DNA of 44,962 bases, taken from contig JACPCW010000118.1 in NCBI GenBank assembly GCA_016184365.1, positions 1 through 44,962 on the forward strand, written 5' to 3'. The notes below the pieces were generated by a model, which was given only the letters and a program-made list of their open reading frames with translations, did no database searches and had not been told where the DNA came from. This stretch comes from Candidatus Rokuibacteriota bacterium. Lineage in GTDB: Bacteria > Methylomirabilota > Methylomirabilia > Rokubacteriales > CSP1-6. Made by a program: the position numbers and the translations under genes. This document shows, one piece after another, positions 23,590-30,879 of this stretch (positions are counted from its first letter, which is position 1; every line of letters begins with the position of its first letter).

Positions 23590-24759
23590 ATGGCCACCGT
23601 CACTCCGAAGACCGCGAACTGGTTCACGTACTTTCCGGAGGATTACCGCTGGTCCTCCGCCCTCGGCGGCATGCTCGGCGCCGCGGCGTACGGCGGCGCC
23701 GAGATGGGCGAGATCGATCGCGTCGGCCGCGTGCTGAAGAAGCACGTGGGTGACGACGCCGCGTGGTTCGAGCAGTGGCGCGCGGAAGCCGATCGCGTGC
23801 GCCGGCTGGGCGAGGAGGCCGAGCGCCTGGGCCGGAAGCTCACCGCCGCCGACGCGTATCTGCGCGCGTCCAACTACGGGCAGATGGCCGAGCGGTTCCG
23901 CACACCGAAGGACAACGCCGCACTGGAAACGTACCGTCAGGCCGTCGAGTCGTTCCAGCGCTTCGCGCGCCTGACCGATCGACCGCGCATCGAGACCGTC
24001 GAGATTCCATACGAGCGTGGGAGCCTGCCCGCGTACTTCGTGCATGCGCAGAACACCGACGCGAAGCGCGCGCCCTGCGTCGTGTTCTTCGACGGCCTCG
24101 ACATCACGAAGGAGCTGCAATACCTCCGCGGCGTGCCGGACCTGGTGCGCCGCGGCATCTCGTGCCTGATCGTCGACGGGCCGGGGACCGGGGAAGCGAT
24201 CCGCTTCCGCGGGTATCCCGTGCGGTACGACTACGAAGTCGCGGGGACGGCCGCGCTCGAATATCTCCTCACGCGCGCCGACGTCGCTCCGGACCGCATC
24301 GGCGTCATGGCGATCAGCCTCGGCGGGTACTACGCGCCGCGGTGCGCTTCGATGGAGCCGCGCTTCAAGGCGTGCGTCGCCTGGGGCGCCATCTGGGATT
24401 ACCACGCGACGTGGAAGCGGCGGATCGATTCCGGGTTCCGCGCGTCGATGTCGGTGCCCGGCCATCACATCAGCTGGATCCTCGGCGTCGACAGCCTCGA
24501 GGATGCGCTGAAGCGCCTCGAGAAGTTCCGGCTCGACGGCGTCGTACAGCGCATGCGCTGCGCGTTCCTGCTGACGCACGGCGCCGAGGACGAGCAGATC
24601 CCGATGGCCGACGCGCAGGCGCTGTTCGACGCGGTCGGCTCGACGGACAAGACGTTCCGCGTGTTCACCGCGGAGGAAGGCGGCTCGCAGCATTGCCAGC
24701 GCGACAACCCGACGATCGGCAACACCGCCATCTTCGACTGGCTCGCGGAGAAGCTGTGA
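23590..24759 (+). CDS. Alpha/beta hydrolase resembling 2,6-dihydroxypseudooxynicotine hydrolase
   Basis: 389 residues. An N-terminal helical region (about 1-130, with WFEQWRAEADRVRRLGEEAE and AYLRASNYGQMAERF) precedes the alpha/beta domain. Nucleophile elbow GVMAISLGGYYAPR, acid in HGAEDEQIP, His in GGSQHC. This architecture matches the carbon-carbon hydrolases of the 2,6-dihydroxypseudooxynicotine hydrolase/esterase FrsA family. The elbow has Ala in place of the first Gly of GxSxG. It sits between an orphan receptor and RidA, so it probably cleaves an imported compound (inference). Confidence 0.85.
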   Translation: MATVTPKTANWFTYFPEDYRWSSALGGMLGAAAYGGAEMGEIDRVGRVLKKHVGDDAAWFEQWRAEADRVRRLGEEAERLGRKLTAADAYLRASNYGQMAERFRTPKDNAALETYRQAVESFQRFARLTDRPRIETVEIPYERGSLPAYFVHAQNTDAKRAPCVVFFDGLDITKELQYLRGVPDLVRRGISCLIVDGPGTGEAIRFRGYPVRYDYEVAGTAALEYLLTRADVAPDRIGVMAISLGGYYAPRCASMEPRFKACVAWGAIWDYHATWKRRIDSGFRASMSVPGHHISWILGVDSLEDALKRLEKFRLDGVVQRMRCAFLLTHGAEDEQIPMADAQALFDAVGSTDKTFRVFTAEEGGSQHCQRDNPTIGNTAIFDWLAEKL

Positions 24760-25256
24760 AACCTCGGCCCCGGCGCGTCGCCGTGGTGCACCATCCCGAT
24801 CGCCGGACCGACGTCACGATGCCGTATGCCCCGGCCATCGTCGTGCGCCGCGGGCAGCTCGTCTTCGTCTCCGGCGTGACGGCCGCGCCCGTGTATCACA
24901 GCCACCCGCATCGCGACGAGGAGTTCGACTTGCCGAAGAACATGCGCGAGCAGGCGACGCTGGCCATGGAGAATCTCAAGAAGACGCTCGAAGCGGCCGG
25001 GTGCTCGCTGTCCGACGTCGCGGCCGCGACGCGCTATCTCACCGACGTGAACGAGCAGGACGATCTGAACCGCGTGTGGGCGCAGTACCTGGACGGCCAC
25101 CTGCCGACGACGACGACCGTCGAAGTCTCGCGGCTGGCGACGCATGCGAACTGCAAGCTCGAGATCACGGCGATCGCGGTCACGGGCGGCGTCCGCTCGC
25201 GGCCGACGCCGCGGGCGAAGCGCGCGCGCGGCAAGACACGGCGCCGGCGGGCGTGA
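24756..25256 (+). CDS. RidA/YjgF-family protein with basic C-terminal tail
   Basis: 166 residues from GTG 24756 (GTGA overlap with the hydrolase stop). YjgF core: QLVFVSGVTAAP, QATLAMENLKKTLEAAG, DVAAATRYLTDVNEQDDLN and TTTVEVSRLATHANCKLEIT, including the catalytic-type Arg region. A longer than usual N-terminus and an Arg/Lys-rich tail (about 20 residues, PRAKRARGKTRRRRA) are unusual. RidA proteins hydrolyse reactive enamines/imines, so the pathway may generate 2-aminoacrylate-like or imine intermediates. Confidence 0.88.
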   Translation: MKPRPRRVAVVHHPDRRTDVTMPYAPAIVVRRGQLVFVSGVTAAPVYHSHPHRDEEFDLPKNMREQATLAMENLKKTLEAAGCSLSDVAAATRYLTDVNEQDDLNRVWAQYLDGHLPTTTTVEVSRLATHANCKLEITAIAVTGGVRSRPTPRAKRARGKTRRRRA

Positions 25257-26161
25257 CGACGCTCGCGTTCGTGGGGCTCGGCGCGATGGGCGGGCGCATG
25301 GCGAAGCGCCTGCTCGACGCGGGACACGCGCTCACCGGATACAACCGGACGGCGGCACGCGCGCAGTGGCTCGTCGACGTGGGGATGAAGCTCGCGGCGT
25401 CACCGCGCGCCGCGGCCGAGGGCGCCGACGTGGTGTTCACGATGCTCGCCGACAACGCCGCGCTCCGCGCGGTCGCGCTCGGGTCCGACGGGATCATCGC
25501 GGGCCTGCGGCGCGGGGCGACGTGGGTGGAGATGAGCACCGTGAGCCCGGTGGTGACGCGCGAGCTCGGCGCGCTCGTCGCCGCACGCGGCGCCTCGATC
25601 CTCGACGCGCCGGTGTCGGGCAGCGTCGCGACGCTCGACGCCGGGCAGCTGTCGTTCATGGCCGGCGGCGACCCGGCCGCGCTCGAGCGCGTGCGGCCGT
25701 TTCTCACGGCGATCGGCCCGACGATCACGCACGTCGGCGAGCTCGGCCTGGCGGCGACGATGAAGGTCGCGACGAACCTGCAGCTCTCGACGCAGATCAT
25801 CGCGTTCTGCGAATCCGTCGCGCTGGCCGAGAAGGCGGGGATTCCGCGCGAGCGCGCCGTCGACGTGCTGATGAAGAGTGTCGTGGCCTCGCCGATGATC
25901 AAGTACCGCGGGCCGTTCGTGCTCGGGCTGCCGGAGGAGGCGTGGTTCAACGTGTCGATGATGCAGAAGGACCTCGAGCTGGCGATGGAGCTCGGGCGGA
26001 AGCACGGCGTGCCGCTGCCGGCCGTCTCGCTGGCGCACGAGATGCTCACGGCCGCCCGCGGTCTCGGCCTCGAGGACTGGGACTTCGCCGTCGTGTTCGA
26101 CGTCTTCGCGAAGCTCGCCGGACTGCCGCCGGCGCCGAAGCCGGCCGCGCCGCATCGGTGA
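25253..26161 (+). CDS. NAD(P)-dependent beta-hydroxyacid dehydrogenase (HIBADH family)
   Basis: 302 residues from GTG 25253, overlapping the RidA stop. Rossmann motif FVGLGAMGGRMAKRLL, substrate loop DAPVSGSVATLDAGQLSF, catalytic Lys in ATMKVATNLQ, and C-terminal helices. Family members oxidise 3-hydroxyisobutyrate, tartronate semialdehyde or similar. It is the last gene of the eight-gene coupled run that begins at 20314 and would supply the oxidation step of the predicted catabolic pathway. An inverted repeat element follows. Confidence 0.9.
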   Translation: MTTLAFVGLGAMGGRMAKRLLDAGHALTGYNRTAARAQWLVDVGMKLAASPRAAAEGADVVFTMLADNAALRAVALGSDGIIAGLRRGATWVEMSTVSPVVTRELGALVAARGASILDAPVSGSVATLDAGQLSFMAGGDPAALERVRPFLTAIGPTITHVGELGLAATMKVATNLQLSTQIIAFCESVALAEKAGIPRERAVDVLMKSVVASPMIKYRGPFVLGLPEEAWFNVSMMQKDLELAMELGRKHGVPLPAVSLAHEMLTAARGLGLEDWDFAVVFDVFAKLAGLPPAPKPAAPHR

Positions 26162-26188
26162 GCGGATGAGACATCCTGTGTCGACCCC

Positions 26189-26259
26189 GAGGCGCGCCAC
26201 GGCTCCGCCGGGGCGCGTCCGAGCGCTGGGGGGTGTGGGGGGCCATTTCGGGGCCCCCC
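26189..26259 (-). repeat. Two-hairpin dispersed repeat, copy 4 (inverted)
   Basis: Opposite orientation to the other three. GGGGGGCC (26237-26244), loop ATTTCGG, GGCCCCCC (26252-26259), preceded by the CAGCGCTCGGACGCG-like second half on the minus strand. It ends ten bases before the ATG of the phosphoesterase gene, again occupying the ribosome-binding region. It also lies just after the stop of the catabolic operon, where it could end transcription. Confidence 0.72.
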
Positions 26260-26269
26260 ACGACGATCG

Positions 26270-27097
26270 ATGAGCACGACGGCCGACTTCAGCTTCATCC
26301 ACTTCACCGACACGCACATCATGGCCGGCGGCACGTACGGGTCATCGCATCTCGACACCGCGGCGACGCTTCGCCAGGTGGTCGGCGTGCTGAACGCCCT
26401 CGAGCCGCGCCCCGCGTTCGCCGTCGTCGGCGGCGACCTCTGCAGTCCCGACCTGCTGGACCGGTCGCGGACGCTCACCGCCGAGGAGTACGAGCCGTCG
26501 TACCGGTTCCTGCGCGAGATTCTCGACGAGCTCGCGTTCCCGACACATCTCCTGCTCGGCAACCACGATCATCGCGTCGCGTTTCATCGCGTCATGGCGA
26601 CCGGCGGGCCGTCGAACGACGCGCCGCACCGGTGGTCGTTCGCGTACGGCGGCTGCCGCTTCGTCGGGCTCGACTCGCACGTGCCCGGCCAGGCGTGGGG
26701 CGAAGTCGGCGCCGATCAGCTCGCGTGGCTCCGGGCCGAGCTCGCGACATACCGCGGACAACCGACGTTCGTGTTCGTGCACCACCACCCGTGGCCGGTC
26801 GGCGTCGCGTGGATGGACGCGATGCCGCTGCGCAACGGCGACGACGTCGTCGCGGCGTTGCGCGACTTTCCCGACGTGCGCTGGCTCGTGTGCGGCCACG
26901 TGCATCTCGACGGGGAAGTGCAGCGCGACGGGCTGACGATGTGGACGTCGCCGTCGACGTGCTTTCAGGTGTCGAAGCTGTCGCAGACGCGAAAGATCTT
27001 TCCGGGGCCGCCGGGCTTTCGCTTGTTCACGGTCGGCGGCGACACCGTCCGGACCCGCGTGCTGCACGTGCCGGCGGAGGGGCTCGCGGCAATGTAG
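26270..27097 (+). CDS. CpdA-like calcineurin-type metallophosphoesterase
   Basis: 275 residues. The five metal motifs are complete: DTHIM (D-x-H), GGDL, GNHDH, HHHP and GHVH. This set is shared by class III cyclic nucleotide phosphodiesterases (CpdA) and related phosphoesterases. Its placement downstream of a cyclase-like gene suggests cAMP turnover, but other substrates such as phospholipid head groups are possible. The start lacks a Shine-Dalgarno sequence because the repeat abuts it. Confidence 0.87.
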   Translation: MSTTADFSFIHFTDTHIMAGGTYGSSHLDTAATLRQVVGVLNALEPRPAFAVVGGDLCSPDLLDRSRTLTAEEYEPSYRFLREILDELAFPTHLLLGNHDHRVAFHRVMATGGPSNDAPHRWSFAYGGCRFVGLDSHVPGQAWGEVGADQLAWLRAELATYRGQPTFVFVHHHPWPVGVAWMDAMPLRNGDDVVAALRDFPDVRWLVCGHVHLDGEVQRDGLTMWTSPSTCFQVSKLSQTRKIFPGPPGFRLFTVGGDTVRTRVLHVPAEGLAAM

Positions 27098-27204
27098 CCC
27101 GCCGGACCTGGCAAAGACGCATCCGCGCGGCGGATCTTACATCTCGCCAGCCTAGAAAGAACGGGGTCGTGGACCGCTCTCTCCCTGAGTGGAGGGATGT
27201 CCAA

Positions 27205-28737
27205 ATGACCCAGTACCCACGCACCCTGGTCGTACACCTCATGAAGCTCGTCGCGGTCGCGTCGCTGCCCGCGATCGTGGCGCTTCTGACACCGGGCAGC
27301 GCGACGGCGCAGCCGGCGACGCGAACCGTGAATTGCGATCAGGGCAAGACGATCGCCAGCGCCCTCGAGCAGGCATCGGACCATCAGCTCACCATCGTCG
27401 TCAGCGGCACCTGCCAGGAGAACGTGGTGATCACGCGCGACCGCGTCACGCTCCTCGCCGCGCATCCGGGCGCGGGCGTCAGCGGTCCGGACACGCAGAC
27501 GAGCACGATCCTCGTTCGCGGCGATCAGGTGACGATCGACGGGCTGACGGTCACCGGCGGCAGCAACGGCATCACGGCGATCGGCTCCGGCCAGCTCACC
27601 GTGCGCAACTCTGCCGTTACCGCCGGCCGGTCCGGCATCGTCTTCTTCGAAGGCGCGAGCGGCACGGTCGACAGCAGCGCGCTGCAGGGCAACCCGCGCC
27701 ACGGCCTTCTCATTGAGCGGGCGATCGCGGCCGTGACGAACAGCACGATCACGGGCAATGGGCAGCACGGCGTGATGGTCAGCAGCGGCGCGACCGGCCG
27801 CATCGGCGTCACACCGACCGGCGGCTTCGCCGGCAACACGATCAGCGGTAACCGCAGCGCCGGCGTCCAGGTCACCACCGGCTCGTCGGCCGTCATCGGT
27901 GGCAACACGATCACCGGGAACGGCTTCGTGCCCGGTGGCACGGCCGGTCAGCTGCCGTTCGGCGTCAGCGTGTTCCACTCGCAGGCGCATCTCGCCAGCA
28001 ACACCATCACCGGCAACGCGGGATCCGGCGTGGTCGTCACCGCCGGACCGCTCGTCATCGGCCCGCTCGTCGGCGCGCCGTCCCCGGCGAACGTCATCAG
28101 CGACAACGGCAGCGTCGGCTTCCCGAACGCGCAGGTGATGGGTACGCAGGGCGCTTCGATCGAGGTGCGTCATGCGCAGATCAGCGGAGCCACGCCCGGC
28201 GTGCAGCTCCACATGCAGTCCGTCCTGAACGCGTTCGGCGGCAGCGTCAGCAACACCGCCGGCAATGCGATCGAGCTCGGCACCGGCGCCAGCGCCTCGT
28301 TCGCGACGCCGGCCGTCGCGCTGACGGCCTCCGGTGTCGGCGTGCAGTGCTTCGGAGCCGATACCAGCGCCGTCGGCACTCCGGCGGGGACGGTGAGCCC
28401 GACGTGCACGGCGAGTCGGGGGTCGCGCGTCAAAGTCCTCGACTGGTCGCATCCGGGGGGCAACCAGGTCGCACCGCCCCATGGCGTTCCCGCAGATCCT
28501 CGCGACGTTCAGATCCGGCTCGTCATTCAATTCCCTGAGCCGATCACCGCCAGCACGAAGCTCGTGCCGGTCATCCGCGGCATGCGCTTCAAGGACGAGT
28601 CGATCAATCGGGGCTATGAAGCGCAGGTGTACCCGCAGGATCGCTTCGAAAACCACTGCATCCTGACTGTCACGCTCGTGTCCGGAGGCGACGTGAGTCA
28701 CATGGCCGGCTGGCTGCTGGTCATCAACGAAGACTGA
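27205..28737 (+). CDS. Secreted right-handed parallel beta-helix protein
   Basis: 510 residues from ATG 27205 with GGAGGG eight bases upstream. A signal peptide covers MKLVAVASLPAIVALLTPGS and ends ATAQP. Tandem coils follow with repeated NTITGNG, NTISGN and VTNSTITGNGQHG, the pattern of NosD/pectate-lyase-like beta-helices (about residues 90-400). A distinct, non-repeating C-terminal domain of about 100 residues ends in W-L-L-V-I-N. No catalytic triad of a known lyase was recognised. A three-codon frame ATG TCC AAA TGA at 27197 overlaps the start and may influence initiation. It probably acts outside the cell on polysaccharide (inference). Confidence 0.82.
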   Translation: MTQYPRTLVVHLMKLVAVASLPAIVALLTPGSATAQPATRTVNCDQGKTIASALEQASDHQLTIVVSGTCQENVVITRDRVTLLAAHPGAGVSGPDTQTSTILVRGDQVTIDGLTVTGGSNGITAIGSGQLTVRNSAVTAGRSGIVFFEGASGTVDSSALQGNPRHGLLIERAIAAVTNSTITGNGQHGVMVSSGATGRIGVTPTGGFAGNTISGNRSAGVQVTTGSSAVIGGNTITGNGFVPGGTAGQLPFGVSVFHSQAHLASNTITGNAGSGVVVTAGPLVIGPLVGAPSPANVISDNGSVGFPNAQVMGTQGASIEVRHAQISGATPGVQLHMQSVLNAFGGSVSNTAGNAIELGTGASASFATPAVALTASGVGVQCFGADTSAVGTPAGTVSPTCTASRGSRVKVLDWSHPGGNQVAPPHGVPADPRDVQIRLVIQFPEPITASTKLVPVIRGMRFKDESINRGYEAQVYPQDRFENHCILTVTLVSGGDVSHMAGWLLVINED

Positions 28738-28755
28738 AGCAGAGCGGCGCGAAGG

Positions 28756-28782
28756 CGGCTCGTCTCCGGAGGAGTCGAGCCG
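28756..28782 (+). terminator. Long hairpin after the beta-helix gene
   Basis: CGGCTCG (28756-28762) and CGAGCCG (28776-28782) enclose CTCC/GGAG with a three-base loop. It starts 18 bases after the stop codon at 28737. There is no T-run, so if it terminates it does so with Rho or by stabilising the mRNA end. Confidence 0.4.
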
Positions 28783-28785
28783 CGC

Positions 28786-28874
28786 GTCACGGTCGCTTCC
28801 TCTCCGATGCGCGCGGCCGACGCGCCATCCGTGGCGGGACAGTAGGTTTCGACCGCGAACATCATTCCGGCCTG
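28786..28874 (-). pseudogene. Fragment of an M24-peptidase-like C-terminus (piece 4)
   Basis: Antisense to the gap before 28898. Read on the minus strand it gives AGMMFAVETYCPATDG and ARIGEEATVT, matching the C-terminal part of the M24-like sequences at 32792 and 35642. It keeps 12 bases (FAVE) that both larger copies lack, including the expected metal Glu, so it derives from a different and more complete copy. Confidence 0.65.
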
Positions 28875-28897
28875 AAGGTACGCGGGGGGGGTGTGCG

Positions 28898-30169
28898 ATG
28901 CGAAGTCAGAGGAACGCCGGCTTGCGCCGGTTCACGTTGGGCGTCGTCATCTGTTCGCTGTTGAGCGCCCTGGTGCTGGCGCCGATCGGGCCGGCCGCGG
29001 CCCAGAGCTGCGGCAGCGCGTATCCGGGCGCCATAGGCGACGGCACCCTCTGCAGGGTTCGCGTGACCCCCGACGTATGCCGAACGCTCAACGGCGGCAG
29101 CTACAACCATGAGCAAGGCCAGTGTTACTTCAGGAACCCGCGCACCGGGGGCTCGTCCGGTGGCGGCACGGGCGGCGGTTTTTCCCCGGGCTCGCTGGGA
29201 CGTGGGAGCACGAGCCTCGACAAGGCCGTCACCGGGATGCAGATCGGCGTTGGCGTGTTGAATCTACTCAAGGGCCTCACCGGCTCGGGCGGCTCCGACC
29301 GGTCGTCGGAGCGTCAGCGGCTCTTCCGGCTCGGTTACGACGCGAACGAGCTGGGCCGCTCGCACCATGCGGCCGGACAGTACAAGGAAGCCCTCGAGGC
29401 CTTCGAGGAAGCGGCGCAGTACCACCGGCGAGCCGGTGACGGTGACAACGCCGCCATCAGCGACCGCAATGCCGAGAAGGCGCGCGCGGGGTTGAAAGAG
29501 CGCGAGGAAGAAGCGCACGACGAGCGGGTCGCGCGCGATCGGCTGGCCGACGCCGAGTCGAAGTACGGCTCGCCCGACCCGTTTGCACGCGGCAATCCCT
29601 TCACGAGGCTTCAGGACCGCGTGGCCCGCGCGGACGACCGCGCGTCGATGGCGGGCGAACATGTGTCCGACGCGGGTGGCGCCGGCGATGCGTGCCCGGC
29701 CCGTCCGACGACGCGCCAGCAGATCAGCGAGTGCTATCGCCAGTTCTCGAAGGGCCACCTCGACACGGCGCTCAACTGCGCGCAGAAGGCGCGCGACATG
29801 GCGAGCCTCGGGCACACGCCGTCAGGCTCGACCTCAGGCTCGTTCGGCCAACAGCCCGCGTTCGTCGCGTGCGCCGAGTTGAACGCGCGCGCCGCCGACT
29901 ACACGCAGTGCGTCTCGAGCGGAATCCTGCAGCCGGGCGCGCAATACAACCCGCTGGTGAAGGCGTGCGCGGAGAAGACGGGATTCGTCGGCGGCTCGGC
30001 GCCAAGCGGTGCCGCGGCGCCGGCCGGGGTCAGCATGCCGCCGCAAGCCCCGCCCGACGCGCCGCCGCACCCGAAGGGACTCGACCGTTCGCCGAGCACG
30101 ATCACGGATCGATCGACATCCGGCAGCGGCGGCGGCGGAGGACACCAGCCGACGCGAGACGCCCGGTGA
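28898..30169 (+). CDS. Secreted protein of unknown function with a TPR-like helical core
   Basis: 423 residues. Signal peptide: basic MRSQRNAGLRR, hydrophobic run, cleavage after AAAQ. Then a short Cys-rich part (CGSAYPG, CRVRVTPDVC, QGQCYF) and a Gly/Ser-rich linker. Central helices include LGRSHHAAGQYKEALEAFEE, a TPR-like motif, and RDRLADAESKYG. A second Cys-rich region (DACPARPTTRQQISECYRQF, LDTALNCAQKARDM, VACAELNARAADYTQC) resembles another TPR-type repeat. The tail is Pro/Gly/Ser-rich. No known family was recognised. It is first of three genes coupled by four-base overlaps, ending in a double TRAP receptor, and so may act with that receptor in the periplasm. Confidence 0.75.
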   Translation: MRSQRNAGLRRFTLGVVICSLLSALVLAPIGPAAAQSCGSAYPGAIGDGTLCRVRVTPDVCRTLNGGSYNHEQGQCYFRNPRTGGSSGGGTGGGFSPGSLGRGSTSLDKAVTGMQIGVGVLNLLKGLTGSGGSDRSSERQRLFRLGYDANELGRSHHAAGQYKEALEAFEEAAQYHRRAGDGDNAAISDRNAEKARAGLKEREEEAHDERVARDRLADAESKYGSPDPFARGNPFTRLQDRVARADDRASMAGEHVSDAGGAGDACPARPTTRQQISECYRQFSKGHLDTALNCAQKARDMASLGHTPSGSTSGSFGQQPAFVACAELNARAADYTQCVSSGILQPGAQYNPLVKACAEKTGFVGGSAPSGAAAPAGVSMPPQAPPDAPPHPKGLDRSPSTITDRSTSGSGGGGGHQPTRDAR

Positions 30170-30879
30170 TCCGCGCGTGGGGGCCGCCGATCGGCGCTGC
30201 GATCTTGATCTTCGGGGCACTGCTCGCTGACGCGGAGGCCGCGCCCAAGGACGACGACCTCTGGGGTCCGGGCAATGAGCTCAGTAATGTGCGCGGCGGT
30301 CAGCCGCAGAGCGATCCCAGACACGCGCCGGTGCGACTTGGCGACGGCCCGGGGGTCCGGGCGCTGTGCGACGCGCATTTCCGCGACATGAAGCGAACGG
30401 ACGAATCCGAGCGCCGCCGGATCGAAACCTCACGGGCCACGGCCAGGCAGAAGGAAGACGCCTACCGCGCGTACACCGAGAGCAGGGACCAGCAGTCGCG
30501 CAGCTGCGTCGCGTCGTTTCCCGGCGCGTACGAGCATCTCGCGCAGGCGCATGCCGAGGCGCAGGTCAGGGGACCCTTCCCCGTGCACGAGACCGGCAGT
30601 TGCGACCATCCGATCGAGATCGACTGGCGGGCCCAGGTCCTTCTCGCGCGGCTGACGGAGCGAGCGCTCGAGCTGTTCGTCTCGCGTCTCGCGGCGGGCC
30701 GCTGGGAGCCCGGCGTGAGTATGCCGGGCCCGGCAATGACCGAGGAGATGGTTCTGAGGAATCTGATTCTCAGCCACGTTCCGCCGGGGAAGATCTTTCG
30801 CTTCAAGGGCGAGGGCCCGATGTATCAGCTGTTCAGGAGCGGCGAAACGTTCATGCTGATGAGGCCAGCGTGCGCGTGA
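30166..30879 (+). CDS. Secreted protein of unknown function
   Basis: 237 residues from GTG 30166 (GTGA overlap with the previous stop). Signal peptide GPPIGAAILIFGALLADAEA. The mature protein has a helical region with RIETSRATARQKEDAYRAY, Cys residues in ALCDAHFRD, SCVASFP and GSCDHP, and a C-terminal alpha/beta region ending FMLMRPACA. No family was recognised. It overlaps the double TRAP receptor gene by four bases, so all three genes are very likely one transcript and one functional unit. Confidence 0.72.
   Translation: MIRAWGPPIGAAILIFGALLADAEAAPKDDDLWGPGNELSNVRGGQPQSDPRHAPVRLGDGPGVRALCDAHFRDMKRTDESERRRIETSRATARQKEDAYRAYTESRDQQSRSCVASFPGAYEHLAQAHAEAQVRGPFPVHETGSCDHPIEIDWRAQVLLARLTERALELFVSRLAAGRWEPGVSMPGPAMTEEMVLRNLILSHVPPGKIFRFKGEGPMYQLFRSGETFMLMRPACA

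Noticed and set aside
27121..27135. ATCCGC-GCG-GCGGAT as terminator of the phosphoesterase gene
   Set aside because: The stem is only six bases with a three-base loop and no T-run; common by chance at this GC content.
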